A stretch of DNA of 64,000 bases, taken from Alteromonas sp. KUL49. GTDB lineage: Bacteria; Pseudomonadota; Gammaproteobacteria; Enterobacterales; Alteromonadaceae. The notes under the pieces are model-generated. The model did no database searches. It saw only the letters and a program-made list of their open reading frames with translations, and had not been told where the DNA came from. Position numbers and translations under genes: made by a program. Each line of letters begins with the position of its first letter. Position 1 is the first letter of the stretch. Of this stretch, positions 45,639 through 57,194 are shown in pieces. The DNA lies in contig NZ_BJKL01000012.1 of NCBI RefSeq assembly GCF_006538345.1, positions 62,001-126,000 on the forward strand. The letters are read 5' to 3'.

Positions 45639-47117
45639 ATGACAATTGAGATAAAAGTTCCGGTTTTACCTGAGTCAGTTGCCGATGCCACCATTGCAAC
45701 CTGGCATGTAAAGGCCGGTGACACAGTAAAGCGCGACCAGAACCTAGTTGACATTGAAACTGATAAAGTTGTGTTGGAAGTTGTTGCTCCAGCTGACGGT
45801 GTTATCGGTGATATCCTGAACGAAGAAGGTGCGACTGTATTGGGTGAACAAGTGATTGCTAATCTTACAGAGGGCGGTGCCGCTCCAGCTGCAAAAGCTG
45901 AATCTGCGCCAGCTGCTGCACCAGCAGCCACTGCAGAAGCAACTGACATTAAGGTACCTGTTTTGCCAGAATCAGTTGCTGACGCAACAATCGCTACATG
46001 GCATGTTGCGGTAGGTGAGGCGGTATCTCGCGACCAAAACCTTGTAGACATCGAAACAGACAAAGTGGTTTTGGAAGTGGTAGCGCCTGCGGACGGTTCA
46101 CTATCAGAAATCATCGCTGACGAGGGTGCAACGGTAACTGCGGAAGAAGTAATTGCAAAATTCGTTGCTGGTGCTGCTTCTGGTGCTTCTGCCGCAGCGC
46201 CTGCAGCAGAAGAAGCCGAAGAAGGTAGTGATGCGCTAAGCCCTTCTGTTCGTCGTTTACTTGCAGAAAAAGGTGTAGACGCTTCTAAAGTAAAAGGTAC
46301 TGGCAAAAACGGCCGTATCACTAAAGAAGATGTTGAGAAGTATCTAAAAGCTGGCGACAGTGCACCGGCAGCAGCCCCAGCGGCAGCAGCTTCAGAAGTA
46401 GCACTGCCTACTGGTGACCGTACCGAAAAACGCGTACCAATGACTCGTCTTCGCAAGACCATCGCCAACCGTCTTCTAGAGGCGAAAAACTCAACTGCGA
46501 TGCTAACAACGTTTAACGAAGTGAACATGAAGCCTATCATGGAACTTCGTAAGCAATATCAAGAAGGTTTTGAGAAGCGTCACGGTATTCGCCTTGGTTT
46601 CATGTCTTTCTACGTGAAAGCTGTGACTGAAGCCCTTAAGCGCTTCCCAGAGGTGAATGCGTCTATCGATGGTGATGACATTTGCTACCACAATTACTTC
46701 GATATCTCTATTGCTGTATCTACACCTCGTGGATTGGTAACACCAGTACTGAAAGATACTGATAACCTTGGTATGGCTGGTATCGAGAAAGGCATCAAAG
46801 ACCTAGCAATTAAAGGCCGTGACGGTAAGCTTTCGCTAGCTGAACTTCAGGGCGGTAACTTCACTATCACTAATGGTGGTGTGTTCGGCTCATTGATGTC
46901 TACACCAATTATTAACCCACCGCAAAGCGCGATTTTGGGTATGCACAAAATTCAGGACCGCCCAATGGCAGTTAACGGTAAGGTTGAAATCTTACCAATG
47001 ATGTACCTAGCTCTGTCTTACGACCACCGTATTATCGATGGTAAAGAGTCAGTTGGCTTCCTGGTAACGGTAAAAGAGATGCTAGAAGATCCAACACGCC
47101 TACTATTGGACGTGTAG
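45639..47117 (+). CDS. sucB: dihydrolipoamide succinyltransferase (E2), with two lipoyl domains
   Basis: A 492-residue E2 core of the 2-oxoglutarate dehydrogenase complex. Two lipoyl domains are present (residues about 3-76 and 103-176), each with the lipoylation site [11 protein letters not shown] (Lys43 and Lys142). They are joined by an Ala/Pro-rich hinge. An E1/E3-binding domain follows ([20 protein letters not shown]), then the catalytic domain with [12 protein letters not shown] (HxxxDG). E. coli SucB has one lipoyl domain and 405 residues. The cofactor would be made by LipA and LipB, encoded just beyond sucD. Confidence 0.95.
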   Translation: MTIEIKVPVLPESVADATIATWHVKAGDTVKRDQNLVDIETDKVVLEVVAPADGVIGDILNEEGATVLGEQVIANLTEGGAAPAAKAESAPAAAPAATAEATDIKVPVLPESVADATIATWHVAVGEAVSRDQNLVDIETDKVVLEVVAPADGSLSEIIADEGATVTAEEVIAKFVAGAASGASAAAPAAEEAEEGSDALSPSVRRLLAEKGVDASKVKGTGKNGRITKEDVEKYLKAGDSAPAAAPAAAASEVALPTGDRTEKRVPMTRLRKTIANRLLEAKNSTAMLTTFNEVNMKPIMELRKQYQEGFEKRHGIRLGFMSFYVKAVTEALKRFPEVNASIDGDDICYHNYFDISIAVSTPRGLVTPVLKDTDNLGMAGIEKGIKDLAIKGRDGKLSLAELQGGNFTITNGGVFGSLMSTPIINPPQSAILGMHKIQDRPMAVNGKVEILPMMYLALSYDHRIIDGKESVGFLVTVKEMLEDPTRLLLDV

Positions 47118-47144
47118 CTTTAAACTCTCTTGAGAATTGTGGAA

Positions 47145-47168
47145 GGGCGGTAAATGTAGTAACCGCCC
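47145..47168 (+). other. hairpin between sucB and sucC
   Basis: GGGCGGT (47145-47151) and ACCGCCC (47162-47168) form a 7-bp GC-rich stem with a 10-base loop. It has no T tract, so it is more likely an mRNA processing or stability element than a terminator. Confidence 0.35.
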
Positions 47169-47260
47169 GACACAACGCAGATATTTGCCCTATAATATCT
47201 GTCAAACTAATCAAGTCGCGAGAGCGGCTTTTGTCTAAATAAAAATCGGATAGAAACACC

Positions 47261-48427
47261 ATGAATTTGCATGAATACCAAGGTAAGCAGCTATTCAAAG
47301 AATACGGCTTACCTGTTTCTGAAGGATACGCAGCAGACACTCCTCAAGGTGCTGTAGAAGCCGCTGACCGTGTTGGCGGAGAAGAGTGGGTAGTTAAATG
47401 CCAGGTCCACGCAGGTGGTCGCGGTAAAGCGGGCGGCGTTAAGTTAGTTAAAAACAAAGACGATATTCGCGCGTTTGCTGAAAACTGGCTAGGCAAAAAT
47501 TTGGTGACTTTCCAGACTGACGAAAACGGTCAGCCTGTGAGCAAAATCCTAGTAGAATCTTGCACAGATATCGCTAACGAACTTTACCTTGGTGCTGTTG
47601 TAGACCGTACAACCCGTCGTGTTGTATTTATGGCGTCTACTGAAGGTGGCGTTGAGATTGAAACTGTTGCAGAAGAAACACCAGAAAAAATCCTTAAAGC
47701 TGAAATAGACCCGATTGTAGGTCCTCAGCCTTACCAAGCACGCGAAATGGCGTTCAAACTTGGTCTTTCAGGTGTACAAATCAAGCAATTCACTAAGATC
47801 TTCCTAGGTCTTGCTAAAATGTTTGAAGAACTAGACGTTGCACTTATTGAAATCAACCCACTTGTCATCAAAGAAGACGGTGACCTTCACTGTCTAGATG
47901 CGAAAGTCGGAATCGACAGCAATGCGCTATATCGCCAGCCTAAAGTAAAAGAGATGCACGACCCTTCTCAAGAAGATGCTCGTGAAGCTCACGCTGCGCA
48001 ATTTGAACTTAACTACGTTGCACTAGACGGTAATGTTGGTTGTATGGTTAACGGTGCGGGCCTAGCGATGGGTACCATGGATATCGTAAACCTGCACGGT
48101 GGTAAGCCAGCTAACTTCCTTGATGTTGGTGGTGGTGCAACTAAAGAGCGTGTTGCTGAAGCATTCAAGATCATCCTTTCTGATGACAATGTTTCTGCGG
48201 TACTTGTTAACATCTTCGGTGGTATCGTACGTTGTGACATGATTGCAGAAGGTATTATCGGTGCGGTTAAAGAAGTTGGCGTTGAAGTACCAGTTGTAGT
48301 TCGTCTTGAAGGTACTAACGCTGAACTAGGTCGTGACGTTCTAGCGAACTCTGGTCTTGATATCATTGCAGCTGAGTCGCTTACTGATGCAGCTCAAAAA
48401 GTTGTTGCTGCAGCGGAGGGCAAATAA
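47261..48427 (+). CDS. sucC: succinyl-CoA synthetase beta subunit
   Basis: A 388-residue ATP-grasp subunit that, with SucD, converts succinyl-CoA to succinate with ATP or GTP formation. It starts [20 protein letters not shown] and has the nucleotide-grasp [21 protein letters not shown] and [11 protein letters not shown], then [16 protein letters not shown]. Full length (E. coli also 388). Its TAA overlaps the ATG of sucD by one base. Confidence 0.97.
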   Translation: MNLHEYQGKQLFKEYGLPVSEGYAADTPQGAVEAADRVGGEEWVVKCQVHAGGRGKAGGVKLVKNKDDIRAFAENWLGKNLVTFQTDENGQPVSKILVESCTDIANELYLGAVVDRTTRRVVFMASTEGGVEIETVAEETPEKILKAEIDPIVGPQPYQAREMAFKLGLSGVQIKQFTKIFLGLAKMFEELDVALIEINPLVIKEDGDLHCLDAKVGIDSNALYRQPKVKEMHDPSQEDAREAHAAQFELNYVALDGNVGCMVNGAGLAMGTMDIVNLHGGKPANFLDVGGGATKERVAEAFKIILSDDNVSAVLVNIFGGIVRCDMIAEGIIGAVKEVGVEVPVVVRLEGTNAELGRDVLANSGLDIIAAESLTDAAQKVVAAAEGK

Positions 48428-49299
48428 TGTCTGTATTAATTAATAAAGATACTAAAGTTATCTGTCAGGGCTTTACTGGCGGTCAGGGTACTTTCCACTC
48501 TGAGCAAGCGATTGCATACGGTACGCAAATGGTTGGTGGTGTTACACCAGGCAAAGGCGGAACTGAGCACCTAGGTCTTCCAGTATTCAATACTGTTCGT
48601 GAAGCGGTAGAAGCTACTGGCGCAACAGCGACAGTTATCTACGTACCAGCACCTTTCTGTAAAGATTCAATCGTAGAAGCGGCAGATGCAGGCATCGAGC
48701 TTATCGTTTGTATTACTGAAGGTATTCCTACGCTAGACATGCTTTACGTTAAAGAATACGTTGAAGCAAAAGGCGTGCGTATGATCGGTCCAAACTGCCC
48801 AGGTGTTATCACTCCGGGTGAGTGTAAGATTGGTATCATGCCTGGTCATATCCACAAGCCTGGTAAAGTAGGTATCGTATCTCGTTCTGGTACACTTACT
48901 TACGAAGCGGTTAAGCAAACTACTGACGAAGGTTTCGGTCAGTCTTCTTGTGTTGGTATTGGTGGTGACCCAATCCCAGGTTCAAACTTCATCGATATTT
49001 TGAAGTTGTTCCAAGACGATCCACAAACTGAAGCGATCGTAATGATCGGTGAAATCGGTGGTACTGCGGAAGAGGAAGCGGCTGCGTTTATTAAAGAAAA
49101 CGTAACTAAGCCTGTTGTGTCTTACATTGCTGGTGTAACTGCACCTCCAGGTAAGCGTATGGGTCACGCTGGTGCAATTATCGCTGGCGGTAAAGGTACT
49201 GCTGACGAGAAGTTTAAAGCACTAGAAGCTGCTGGTGTTAAAACTGTTCGTTCACTTGCCGATATCGGTAAAGCACTTCGCGAAGCTACAGGTTGGTAA
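48427..49299 (+). CDS. sucD: succinyl-CoA synthetase alpha subunit
   Basis: A 290-residue CoA-binding subunit. It has [34 protein letters not shown] and [20 protein letters not shown]. The phosphohistidine is in [18 protein letters not shown]. The start is the ATG overlapping the sucC stop (TAATG), which points to translational coupling. It closes the sdh-suc block and is followed by a strong terminator. Confidence 0.97.
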   Translation: MSVLINKDTKVICQGFTGGQGTFHSEQAIAYGTQMVGGVTPGKGGTEHLGLPVFNTVREAVEATGATATVIYVPAPFCKDSIVEAADAGIELIVCITEGIPTLDMLYVKEYVEAKGVRMIGPNCPGVITPGECKIGIMPGHIHKPGKVGIVSRSGTLTYEAVKQTTDEGFGQSSCVGIGGDPIPGSNFIDILKLFQDDPQTEAIVMIGEIGGTAEEEAAAFIKENVTKPVVSYIAGVTAPPGKRMGHAGAIIAGGKGTADEKFKALEAAGVKTVRSLADIGKALREATGW

Positions 49300-49322
49300 T
49301 CAACCTCGCTTAAAGCACAATA

Positions 49323-49346
49323 AAAAGCCCGCTAATGCGGGCTTTT
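49323..49346. terminator. bidirectional terminator between sucD and lipA
   Basis: AAAAGCCCGC (49323-49332) and GCGGGCTTTT (49337-49346) pair over 10 bases with a TAAT loop and T runs on both strands. It serves sucD on the plus strand and lipA on the minus strand. Confidence 0.92.
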
Positions 49347-49370
49347 TTGTAAGTGAAGACATTAAGAAAT

Positions 49371-50333
49371 TTACTTAACCTCAATACCTGCTGCCTGTTG
49401 ATCGGCATGGTAACTTGAGCGTACCATAGGACCACATGCTGCGTGTGTGAAACCAATTGATTTCGCATAGTCACCTAAGGCATCAAATTCTTTAGGATGT
49501 ACATAACGCTTAACAGGGTAGTGGTGTTTACTTGGCTGTAGGTACTGACCAAGGGTTAGCATGTCTACATCATGTTCGCGAAGGTCGCGAAGTACACCTT
49601 CCATTTCTTCAGCATTCTCGCCCATTCCCATCATAAGCCCAGACTTAGTCATTACTTTAGGGTGCTGTGCTTTAAATTTCTTAAGAAGCTCCAAAGACCA
49701 TTTGTAATTCGCACCAGGGCGACATTCACGATATAAGCGGGGAATGGTTTCAAGGTTGTGGTTAAATACGTCAGGAACGCCGTTCTTGAAAATCTCAAGT
49801 GCTTTGTCCATGCGACCTCTGAAGTCGGGGACAAGTACTTCAATCGTGGTTGAGGGGCTATGTTCACGAATCGCATTAATACAATCCACAAAATGCTGTG
49901 CACCGCCATCACGTAAATCATCACGATCTACTGACGTTATTACCACATATTTTAGCTTCATTTCCGCAATAGTTTTTGCAAGCTTAAGAGGCTCTTCTGC
50001 GCTAGGCGGGAGTGGCTTGCCGTGAGCTACATCACAGAAAGGACAACGTCGAGTACAGATGTCTCCTAAAATCATAAAGGTAGCCGTACCTTTATTGAAA
50101 CACTCCGCTAAGTTAGGGCAGCTCGCCTCCTCACATACTGAGTGAAGGTTATTTTTGCGCAGTGTTTTCTTGATATGGTCAATGTTCTCGGTGGTACGAG
50201 GCAGCTTAATTTTGATCCATTCTGGTTTGCGTAACATTTCCTCTTTTTCTGTAGGGATGATAGTTACGGGAATGTGTTTAACTTTTTCGTCGTCGCGGAG
50301 TTTTACACCCGCTTGCGGTCGTGCGTTACTCAT
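49371..50333 (-). CDS. lipA: lipoyl synthase
   Basis: A 320-residue radical-SAM enzyme that inserts two sulfurs into octanoyl groups on E2 and GcvH proteins. The auxiliary cluster cysteines are in [12 protein letters not shown] and the radical-SAM motif is CTRRCPFC, followed by [21 protein letters not shown] and [11 protein letters not shown] are typical. The ATG at 50333 overlaps the end of lipB by eight bases; the frame has a TTG one codon earlier. The conserved serine ligand lies in MVRSSYHA at the C-terminus. Confidence 0.97.
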   Translation of the reverse strand: MSNARPQAGVKLRDDEKVKHIPVTIIPTEKEEMLRKPEWIKIKLPRTTENIDHIKKTLRKNNLHSVCEEASCPNLAECFNKGTATFMILGDICTRRCPFCDVAHGKPLPPSAEEPLKLAKTIAEMKLKYVVITSVDRDDLRDGGAQHFVDCINAIREHSPSTTIEVLVPDFRGRMDKALEIFKNGVPDVFNHNLETIPRLYRECRPGANYKWSLELLKKFKAQHPKVMTKSGLMMGMGENAEEMEGVLRDLREHDVDMLTLGQYLQPSKHHYPVKRYVHPKEFDALGDYAKSIGFTHAACGPMVRSSYHADQQAAGIEVK

Positions 50334-50973
50334 CAAAACCTTCTTTGTATGTTATGTCGGTGATTGCAAGTTCATTCAACAGCAGTGAAGCCAGTTGCTC
50401 TCCTGCAACCTCCAAAGAATCAGGTCCACCCAAACGGTGCGTATCAATCATTTCCATACCTGCATAACCACAAGGGTTTATGCGCTGGAACGGCGAGAGG
50501 TCCATATTAACATTTAACGCTAACCCATGGAATGAACAGCCATTACGAATACGTAATCCAAGGGAGCATACTTTTCTTTCATCGACATAAACGCCAGGAG
50601 CATCCGGTTTGGGATAAGCCTCAATATCATATTTTGCGAGGAGGGCAACCACAGCATTTTCCATTGCCGTTACCAAATGTCTTACACCCAATTTGCGCCT
50701 ACGAATATCTAACAGCACGTAAATAACTTGCTGCCCTGGTCCATGATAGGTGACTTGTCCGCCGCGGTCTACTTGTACCACTGGAATATCACCTGGCATC
50801 AGCACGTGCTCTGCTTTTCCGGCTTGCCCTTGGGTAAACACAGGATCGTGTTCAACGAGCCACAGTTCATCCGGTGACTCTGAACTGCGATTGTCGGTGT
50901 AGTTTTGCATATGTTGCCAAATTGGCGTATACGCTTGACGCCCAAGTTGGCGTACTACTATTGAAGTGTTCAA
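50326..50973 (-). CDS. lipB: octanoyl-[ACP]:protein N-octanoyltransferase
   Basis: A 215-residue transferase that moves octanoyl from acyl carrier protein to lipoyl domains such as those of SucB. Marks are [19 protein letters not shown], the catalytic Lys in [12 protein letters not shown] and the catalytic Cys in [12 protein letters not shown]. The start is TTG (50973), nine bases after the ybeD stop, with GTAGGA ahead. No ATG offers a better choice. Order ybeD-lipB-lipA as in E. coli. Confidence 0.96.
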   Translation of the reverse strand: MNTSIVVRQLGRQAYTPIWQHMQNYTDNRSSESPDELWLVEHDPVFTQGQAGKAEHVLMPGDIPVVQVDRGGQVTYHGPGQQVIYVLLDIRRRKLGVRHLVTAMENAVVALLAKYDIEAYPKPDAPGVYVDERKVCSLGLRIRNGCSFHGLALNVNMDLSPFQRINPCGYAGMEMIDTHRLGGPDSLEVAGEQLASLLLNELAITDITYKEGFDE

Positions 50974-50982
50974 GGTAGGGTC

Positions 50983-51246
50983 CTACAGCACAACACGTAC
51001 TAACTCTAATTTAGAAAGCTCGGTGTAGATAGATTCCATATGCTCTTTACTAGTCACCAAAACACTTAAAGACAGCGAGTGGTAATTGCCTTTACTACTT
51101 GGCTTTATCTTGGGGGAGTAATCACCTGGTGCGAGCTGTTGAAGACGAGAAATTACCTGATCAGGTAAGTCGTCGTGGGCAACCCCCATGATTTTAAACG
51201 TTTGGCGAGTAGGGAATTCGAGAAGTTCGTCGAATCGGGTATCCAT
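50983..51246 (-). CDS. ybeD: YbeD / DUF493 family protein
   Basis: An 87-residue protein starting MDTRFDELLEFPTRQTFKIM with the DUF493 pattern. It continues GNYHSLSLSVLVTSKEHMESIYTELSKL in outline. The fold is an ACT-like ferredoxin fold in E. coli YbeD. Some reports tie it to lipoate regulation, but its role is not settled. It sits between dacA and lipB as in E. coli. Confidence 0.93.
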   Translation of the reverse strand: MDTRFDELLEFPTRQTFKIMGVAHDDLPDQVISRLQQLAPGDYSPKIKPSSKGNYHSLSLSVLVTSKEHMESIYTELSKLELVRVVL

Positions 51247-51275
51247 GCGATATCCTTGATACTATCAATAAAAAC

Positions 51276-51309
51276 AAAACGGCCGGATTATACCAAATCC
51301 GGCCGTTTT
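51276..51309. terminator. terminator after dacA
   Basis: AAAACGGCCGGATT (51276-51289) and AATCCGGCCGTTTT (51296-51309) form a perfect 14-bp stem with a 6-base loop. On the minus strand it follows dacA and precedes ybeD, so the lipoate genes probably have their own promoter here. Confidence 0.92.
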
Positions 51310-51352
51310 ATAGAAAGCTTTACACCATCAAATGGTAGTAGAATTACGCGAG

Positions 51353-52534
51353 CTATTCGTCTAGCCCCAGTTGAAGCATGATGTAATCTTTAAACTGGTC
51401 AAACATACCGCCTTCATTAACTTCTTGTAATGTTACTAGAGGGTAACTTGCTACATCTTCGCCATCTAGTTGTAAGTAAAGCGTGCCCACCACTTGGCCT
51501 TTTGCCAATGGTGCCTCGAGTTGGCTATCTAACTCAAAGTTAGCTTCAAGGTTTGCTGCTTGACCACGTGGAATGGTAATTGGCGTTGACTGGTTAATAC
51601 CCAAATCTACGGTTTCTCTGTCGCCCATATAAATACGTTGAGCCACAAAGCTTTCTCCCGCTGAATACGGTGTTACTGTTTCATAAAAACGGAAGCCGTA
51701 TTTCAGTAGCTTTTTGTTTTCGACTTTACGGTCGCGTTCTTGTTCGGTACCCATCACCACTGAGATCAGACGCATATCACCTTGCGTTGCGGAAGTGATA
51801 AGACTGTAGCCCGCATCGGAGGTGTAGCCTGTTTTTATTCCATCAACGTTTAGACTTTTATCCCACAACAAGCTATTGCGGTTATATTGCTTAATACCGT
51901 TGTAAGTAAACTCTTTCTCGCTGTAAATTGCATACATATCTGGCGTTTCTTCAATGAGCGCACGAGATAGGGTTGCCATGTCTCTGGGTGTAGTAAAGTG
52001 GTCAGGATCGTGTAAGCCGTGTGCGTTAACATAGTTAGTCGCCGTCATACCAAGTGCCGCTGCGTGGGCATTCATCATGCTGGCGAACGCAGACTCTGAA
52101 CCCGCTACGTGTTCAGCCATTGCTACACAAGCGTCGTTACCAGATTGAACCACAATACCGCGGAGCAAATCGCGCACAGGCACTTGTGTTCCGACTTCAA
52201 TGAACATCTTTGAGGAATCTGGGAATTTTTTCGCCCAAGCATTCTCAGAAATAGTGACCTCGTCATCCAAGCTAATGTTACCCGCTTGCAATTCTTTACC
52301 AATGACATAAATCGTCATTATTTTAGTAAGGCTCGCCGGAGCTAATTGCATGTCGGCGTTTTTAGAGGCAATGACGTGCCCTGTTTCATAGTCAGTCAGC
52401 AAAAAGCCTTCTGCTGCTACTGATGGCGCTGGAGGAGTGATAACTGCGGCATGGCCGGTAGACGTCAACGAAGCACATAGTAAGCATGCGGACGTAGAGA
52501 TAACTGAGATAGCGCGATGAAATTTTTTAAGCAT
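51353..52534 (-). CDS. dacA: D-alanyl-D-alanine carboxypeptidase (PBP5/6 type)
   Basis: A 393-residue periplasmic enzyme that trims the terminal D-Ala from peptidoglycan pentapeptides. It has a signal peptide (to about residue 30), the SxxK motif in LAPASLTKIMTIYV, SxN in VQSGNDACVAMAEH and KTG in DGIKTGYTSDAGYSL. A C-terminal beta domain ends in an amphipathic helix (MFDQFKDYIMLQLGLDE) that attaches it to the membrane. It closes the rod-shape/wall group mrdA-rodA-rlpA. Confidence 0.96.
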   Translation of the reverse strand: MLKKFHRAISVISTSACLLCASLTSTGHAAVITPPAPSVAAEGFLLTDYETGHVIASKNADMQLAPASLTKIMTIYVIGKELQAGNISLDDEVTISENAWAKKFPDSSKMFIEVGTQVPVRDLLRGIVVQSGNDACVAMAEHVAGSESAFASMMNAHAAALGMTATNYVNAHGLHDPDHFTTPRDMATLSRALIEETPDMYAIYSEKEFTYNGIKQYNRNSLLWDKSLNVDGIKTGYTSDAGYSLITSATQGDMRLISVVMGTEQERDRKVENKKLLKYGFRFYETVTPYSAGESFVAQRIYMGDRETVDLGINQSTPITIPRGQAANLEANFELDSQLEAPLAKGQVVGTLYLQLDGEDVASYPLVTLQEVNEGGMFDQFKDYIMLQLGLDE

Positions 52535-52735
52535 GATTATTTTTCTTTATGCAGTTTTCGGTACGTTCGATATCACACGAGTTATTACTTCGTGCGATTA
52601 GAAATGAGCGTGATATACACGATGCACAGGATTCTATCCTATGGTAGTAACTAGGACTAGGCTTTAGCGAAAAAGTTTAACAAGAATCTAAATTTATCGA
52701 ACAAAAATAGCAAGCTAGCTTGTTGGGCAAAACGC

Positions 52736-53638
52736 CTATGATGATGGGCGAATCGTGTACGCTTGAGGATAGCCGCTCTGTTTTAATTGATTTACTAGCG
52801 ACACTGCGTGGGTTTCATCAACAAGTGGACCTAATTGAAGCTTGTAGACATTGTTCACCTGAGGCAAAGCCACATTAACTTGATACAAGGCGGTAAGTAC
52901 TTTCGAAATAGACTCGATGCGTTGTTTATTAGAAGAAGCAACCACTTGGACATAATACGCCGATGGGTCCACGTTGCTTGTTAGTCTTGGAACTGGTTTG
53001 GGTAGGGGCGTTACGCCTAAATACTCATCATACGATTGGGTGGGTTGGTTACCAATGGTGACATTTTTATCTTCGTCGAAGTGGATAACCTCTAGCTTTA
53101 CTCGGGCAGTACCTTTGTTTTTGTAATCAAGATGAACGGCAGCGGCGTAACTCAGGTCAATAACTCGGTTGTCATGAAATGGCCCTCTATCGTTAACTCT
53201 TACAATCACTTGCTTGTTGTTATCTAAATTTGTTACTCGAACATAGGAGGGTAAGGGAAGTGTTTTGTGGGCAGCAGTCATAGCAAACATATTGTATGTT
53301 TCGCCGTTCGAAGTTAAATGGCCGTGAAACTTTTGACCGTACCAACTCGCATATCCAACGGTTTCATAACCTTTACCTGTGCGTAACGGCGTATAGGATT
53401 TTCCGAGTACTTCGTATGGGCGCAGTGTGTATTGAGTATAGGGTTCGTACTTGGGCACTGCACTCGACGGTAAAGGAATGTCAGCGATGTAGTTAGGAGC
53501 AGAATCCTGATGCTGGGTATACCGCCCTTGAGGCGTTGAAGAGTTGCTTTGACAGCCAGTGATAAGCACCAAAAGACAGAGAAAAGCGCACACTGCATAC
53601 AAACTCTTACTGTTTTTTGATACCACTTCACTGCTCAT
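52736..53638 (-). CDS. rlpA: RlpA family septal lytic transglycosylase
   Basis: A 300-residue outer-membrane lipoprotein with lipobox ITGC (Cys29). The double-psi beta-barrel RlpA domain spans about residues 90-185: [19 protein letters not shown], then [36 protein letters not shown] and IDLSYAAA. It includes the catalytic Asp and surface used on denuded glycan. The C-terminal SPOR domain (about 228-298, [20 protein letters not shown]) directs it to the septum. Its start overlaps the rodA stop by four bases. Confidence 0.95.
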   Translation of the reverse strand: MSSEVVSKNSKSLYAVCAFLCLLVLITGCQSNSSTPQGRYTQHQDSAPNYIADIPLPSSAVPKYEPYTQYTLRPYEVLGKSYTPLRTGKGYETVGYASWYGQKFHGHLTSNGETYNMFAMTAAHKTLPLPSYVRVTNLDNNKQVIVRVNDRGPFHDNRVIDLSYAAAVHLDYKNKGTARVKLEVIHFDEDKNVTIGNQPTQSYDEYLGVTPLPKPVPRLTSNVDPSAYYVQVVASSNKQRIESISKVLTALYQVNVALPQVNNVYKLQLGPLVDETHAVSLVNQLKQSGYPQAYTIRPSS

Positions 53639-54747
53639 CGAGACATTAACCGCGCTTGTGTTGCAATTGACATTAACACACCAAAACCTGCCATCAAGGT
53701 CACCATAGAGGTCCCCCCGTAGCTAACTAAAGGCAGTGGCACTCCAACGACGGGTAATATACCGGAAACCATGCCCATGTTGACGAATACGTATACAAAG
53801 AAGGTAAGTATAATACTGCCTGCAAGAAGCCTACTGTATGCGTCTTGCGCCCGCGAAGCAATAATGAGACCGCGCAAAATTATACAGAGGTAAATGGCAA
53901 GTAAGACAATTACGCCTCTTAAACCGAATTCCTCACTAAACACAGAGAAGATAAAATCGGTATGACGTTCAGGTAGAAACTCTAACTGAGACTGAGTTCC
54001 TTGTAGCCAGCCCTTGCCATCCATTCCTCCAGAGCCTATGGCAATTTTTGATTGGATGATGTGATAACCAGCACCAAGAGGGTCACTCTCTGGATTCATG
54101 AAAGTGAGTACTCGTTGCTTTTGATAGTCTTTCATGAGGAAGAACCACATGATAGGCAAAAATGCACCACCTAAAAGCGCAAGTACACCAATAAGCCGCC
54201 AGCGCATGCCCGCGAGAAATATTGCGAAGACCCCAGAACTTGCAATAAGTAAGGATGTGCCTAAGTCTGGTTGTCTAGCAATAAGCACGGTAGGTATTGC
54301 CACTAATACGAAGCCAATAACTACATTAATGGTCGTTGGCGGTAGGGTAAATTTACTGATGTACCAAGCGACCATCATGGGTACTGCTAGCTTCATAAGC
54401 TCTGACGGTTGAAATCTCACCACACCTAAATCGAGCCATCGCTGGGCTCCTTTCCCCATATCACCGAAAAAAAGTACGGCAATCAACATGAGTAAACCAA
54501 CCACATACGCGTAAGGGGATAAACGCCGATAAGCACCCGTTGGTATTTGTGCCACTACGAACATAGCGACAAAACTGATCGCGAGCCTTATCAGTTGTCG
54601 CGTCATTTGGCCTTGGTCTTGTCCAGATGCTGAGTAGAGTGTAAACAAACCTACTGACATTAACGCGAGTAGTCCCAATAGCAACCATCCGTCGATGTGA
54701 ATACGGTGAAGGAACGATGTTTTGTTAGGTGATAAGGTTTGGTTCAT
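53635..54747 (-). CDS. rodA: rod-shape SEDS peptidoglycan glycosyltransferase RodA
   Basis: A 370-residue polytopic membrane protein (about ten helices) that polymerises lipid II with its partner PBP2 in side-wall growth. Marks are [60 protein letters not shown] and [20 protein letters not shown]. It overlaps mrdA by four bases, consistent with fixed stoichiometry. Confidence 0.97.
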   Translation of the reverse strand: MNQTLSPNKTSFLHRIHIDGWLLLGLLALMSVGLFTLYSASGQDQGQMTRQLIRLAISFVAMFVVAQIPTGAYRRLSPYAYVVGLLMLIAVLFFGDMGKGAQRWLDLGVVRFQPSELMKLAVPMMVAWYISKFTLPPTTINVVIGFVLVAIPTVLIARQPDLGTSLLIASSGVFAIFLAGMRWRLIGVLALLGGAFLPIMWFFLMKDYQKQRVLTFMNPESDPLGAGYHIIQSKIAIGSGGMDGKGWLQGTQSQLEFLPERHTDFIFSVFSEEFGLRGVIVLLAIYLCIILRGLIIASRAQDAYSRLLAGSIILTFFVYVFVNMGMVSGILPVVGVPLPLVSYGGTSMVTLMAGFGVLMSIATQARLMSR

Positions 54748-56636
54748 TGTTCAACAACATCCTCATCAGGGTAGATTGACTCTCTGTCTCTAAAATAGAA
54801 ATCAAGTATTTGCCGAGCCACTGGGGCTGCGTTTGAACTTCCTCCACCCACGTTCTCTAAAACTACGGTGACAGATACTTCGGGTGATTTGAAAGGGGCG
54901 TACCCGACATACATGGCGTTGTCTCGGTGGCGCTCATCTATCTTATCTGCGTCGTAATCCTCTCCCTGAGCAACCGCGATAAGTTGTGCAGTGCCCGTTT
55001 TACCCGCGGAATCATAATGGGAATTGGCAAAGGCAAAGCGCGCGGTTCCCTCGCTACCGCTCACCACATCATGCATGGCATTGAGAACAATATCTAAGTT
55101 CTCTTGATTCTGAATCACAACAGGCTGAAGTGATTTTAGCGGAATAAGAGACGTTGAACCGTCGGCTTCAACATATCCTCTTATGATCTGCGGGATATAG
55201 CGTTCACCGCGGTTAATTAACGTGTTAATAGTGTGGTTCAATTGAATCGGGGTGGTAGTCCAATAACTCTGCCCTATACCTACAGGAATAGTGTCACCGA
55301 CGTACCAAGGCTGATTGAAACGGGCTCGTTTCCAGCCTCGGCTTGGCATATTGGCATCTGATTCCTCGTAAAGGTCGATACCGGTGTAATCACCAAAACC
55401 AAATGCGTACATAGCATCGCTTATCTTATCAATGCCAAGGTTATAGGCTAAATCGTAGTAGAAAGTGTCACAAGAGACTTCTATTGCTTTTGCGACATTC
55501 ACATCGCCGTGACCTATTTTTTTCCAATCGCGCCAAACGTGTGACACGTTGGGTAGTTGGTAGCGACCTCTATCTTTTATGGTGTAGTCGGGGGTAATAA
55601 TACCTTCTTCTAACCCCAACAGACCCAAATGAGGCTTAACGGTTGACGCTGGCGGATATTGTCCTTGAGTAGCTCTATTTATCAACGGCCTATCGGGAGA
55701 ATTGAGTAACTCTGCGTAGTTGTTCCGGCTAATACCATGTACGAAAAGGTTGGGGTCGTAACTTGGATTAGAGTACATCGCGAGTACGCCACCCGTGCGA
55801 GTGTCTGATAACACTATCGCCCCTCTTGTTTGATCAAGAATACGCTGGCTTTCAAGTTGAAGTTCGATATCGATGTTTAGCACTATATCTCTGCCCGGTA
55901 CTGGCGGAGTAACATCAAGGACACGAATAATACGCCCCTGATTATTGACTTCTACTTGTTGATAACCAACCGAGCCGTGGAGAATTTCTTCGTGATATTT
56001 TTCAATGCCCAATTTACCTATGTAGTGACTGGCAGCGTAGTTAGCTTCTTGACCTGCTTCAACTATTTTTTGCAGGTCTTTTTTATTGATTCTTGCTACA
56101 TATCCCAAGAGGTGTGTTAGCGAATCTCCGTAGGGGTAATGACGGGCAAGACGCGCTTCTATGCTAGCACCAGCATACAAGTGCTTATGGGCCGAGAATC
56201 TAGCCACATCTTCCTCACTCAATTGAGTGCGAAGCGATACAGGCTTGAAGCGACGTTGACGTTTCAAACTGTCGTAGAAGTCGTCTACCTCCTCCTGCGT
56301 TATCCCAATGAGCTGTTGCAGTCCAAGTAACATTGCCTCTAAATCTTCGACCTCTTCAGGAATGATCTCCAAACTGAAAACAGGCTTGTTTTCGGCTAGG
56401 AGCACACCGTTTCTATCGTAGATTAATCCGCGATTTGGCGCGACAGGGAGGACTTTAATTCGATTTCCATTAGACCTGGTTTGATAGTCTTCAAACTGCT
56501 CGATTTGCAAAGAATACAAGTTTCGTAGTACGCCACCTAAAACAACTACCACAATAAAAAACGCAATCGTTGCCCTGCGAGCAAATAGATTTGACTCAGC
56601 AGTATGGTCTCTTATGGCTTGGCGCTTCCGTTGCAT
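54744..56636 (-). CDS. mrdA: penicillin-binding protein 2
   Basis: A 630-residue class B PBP, the transpeptidase of the elongasome. It has an N-terminal membrane anchor ([20 protein letters not shown]), a dimerisation/pedestal region, and the transpeptidase domain with SxxK in [17 protein letters not shown], SxN-type [10 protein letters not shown] and KTGTAQLIA. The start is ATG 56636, eleven bases after the rlmH stop. Confidence 0.97.
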   Translation of the reverse strand: MQRKRQAIRDHTAESNLFARRATIAFFIVVVVLGGVLRNLYSLQIEQFEDYQTRSNGNRIKVLPVAPNRGLIYDRNGVLLAENKPVFSLEIIPEEVEDLEAMLLGLQQLIGITQEEVDDFYDSLKRQRRFKPVSLRTQLSEEDVARFSAHKHLYAGASIEARLARHYPYGDSLTHLLGYVARINKKDLQKIVEAGQEANYAASHYIGKLGIEKYHEEILHGSVGYQQVEVNNQGRIIRVLDVTPPVPGRDIVLNIDIELQLESQRILDQTRGAIVLSDTRTGGVLAMYSNPSYDPNLFVHGISRNNYAELLNSPDRPLINRATQGQYPPASTVKPHLGLLGLEEGIITPDYTIKDRGRYQLPNVSHVWRDWKKIGHGDVNVAKAIEVSCDTFYYDLAYNLGIDKISDAMYAFGFGDYTGIDLYEESDANMPSRGWKRARFNQPWYVGDTIPVGIGQSYWTTTPIQLNHTINTLINRGERYIPQIIRGYVEADGSTSLIPLKSLQPVVIQNQENLDIVLNAMHDVVSGSEGTARFAFANSHYDSAGKTGTAQLIAVAQGEDYDADKIDERHRDNAMYVGYAPFKSPEVSVTVVLENVGGGSSNAAPVARQILDFYFRDRESIYPDEDVVEQ

Positions 56637-56647
56637 TTAACGTTTTC

Positions 56648-57118
56648 TCACTCGCGATGATAGGGGTGATTTTGTGTTACTGACCACGCGCGGTACAAGC
56701 TTTCTGTGAGAATAATTCTAACCAGCGGGTGAGGAAGGGTTAACGCAGACAATGACCACTTCTGCTCTGATGCAGCAATACAAGAGGGTGCTAGCCCCTC
56801 TGGACCACCAATGAGCAAACTTACATCTCTGCCATCCATTTTCCAGTTGTCGAGCTGCTTAGCCAGGGTTGGGGTATCCCAGGGCCTTCCTGTGACTTCA
56901 AGAGTAACAATTTTATTGCCCTTGGGAATGGCGGCGAGCATTTGATCACCTTCCTTGTCCAATATACGCTTTATATCGGCGTTCTTACCTCTCTTTCCAG
57001 CCGGGATTTCAGTAAATGATACTGGTAAATCAGAGGGAAAACGGCGCAAGAATTCATCCACACCAGCGGTAACCCAAGCCGGCATCTTAGTTCCAACGGC
57101 AACTATTTGTATTCGCAC
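56648..57118 (-). CDS. rlmH: 23S rRNA pseudouridine1915 N3-methyltransferase
   Basis: A 156-residue SPOUT methyltransferase modifying position 1915 in helix 69 of 23S rRNA. The knot region [15 protein letters not shown] and [20 protein letters not shown] are the family marks. [16 protein letters not shown] is the conserved end. The start is GTG. It lies between rsfS and mrdA as in E. coli. Confidence 0.96.
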   Translation of the reverse strand: MRIQIVAVGTKMPAWVTAGVDEFLRRFPSDLPVSFTEIPAGKRGKNADIKRILDKEGDQMLAAIPKGNKIVTLEVTGRPWDTPTLAKQLDNWKMDGRDVSLLIGGPEGLAPSCIAASEQKWSLSALTLPHPLVRIILTESLYRAWSVTQNHPYHRE

Positions 57119-57194
57119 GCTTTAGCTATTCCTTTTTATCAAAAAGCACAATGGGTTTACTAACCATTATGCTCCGACAACAAAAATCGCGAGT

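Noticed and set aside
45578..46540. 320-codon open frame on the minus strand opposite sucB
   Set aside because: Its Ala/Ser/Thr-rich text is the shadow of the lipoyl and hinge coding region, with the same segment mirrored twice. sucB is certain on the other strand.
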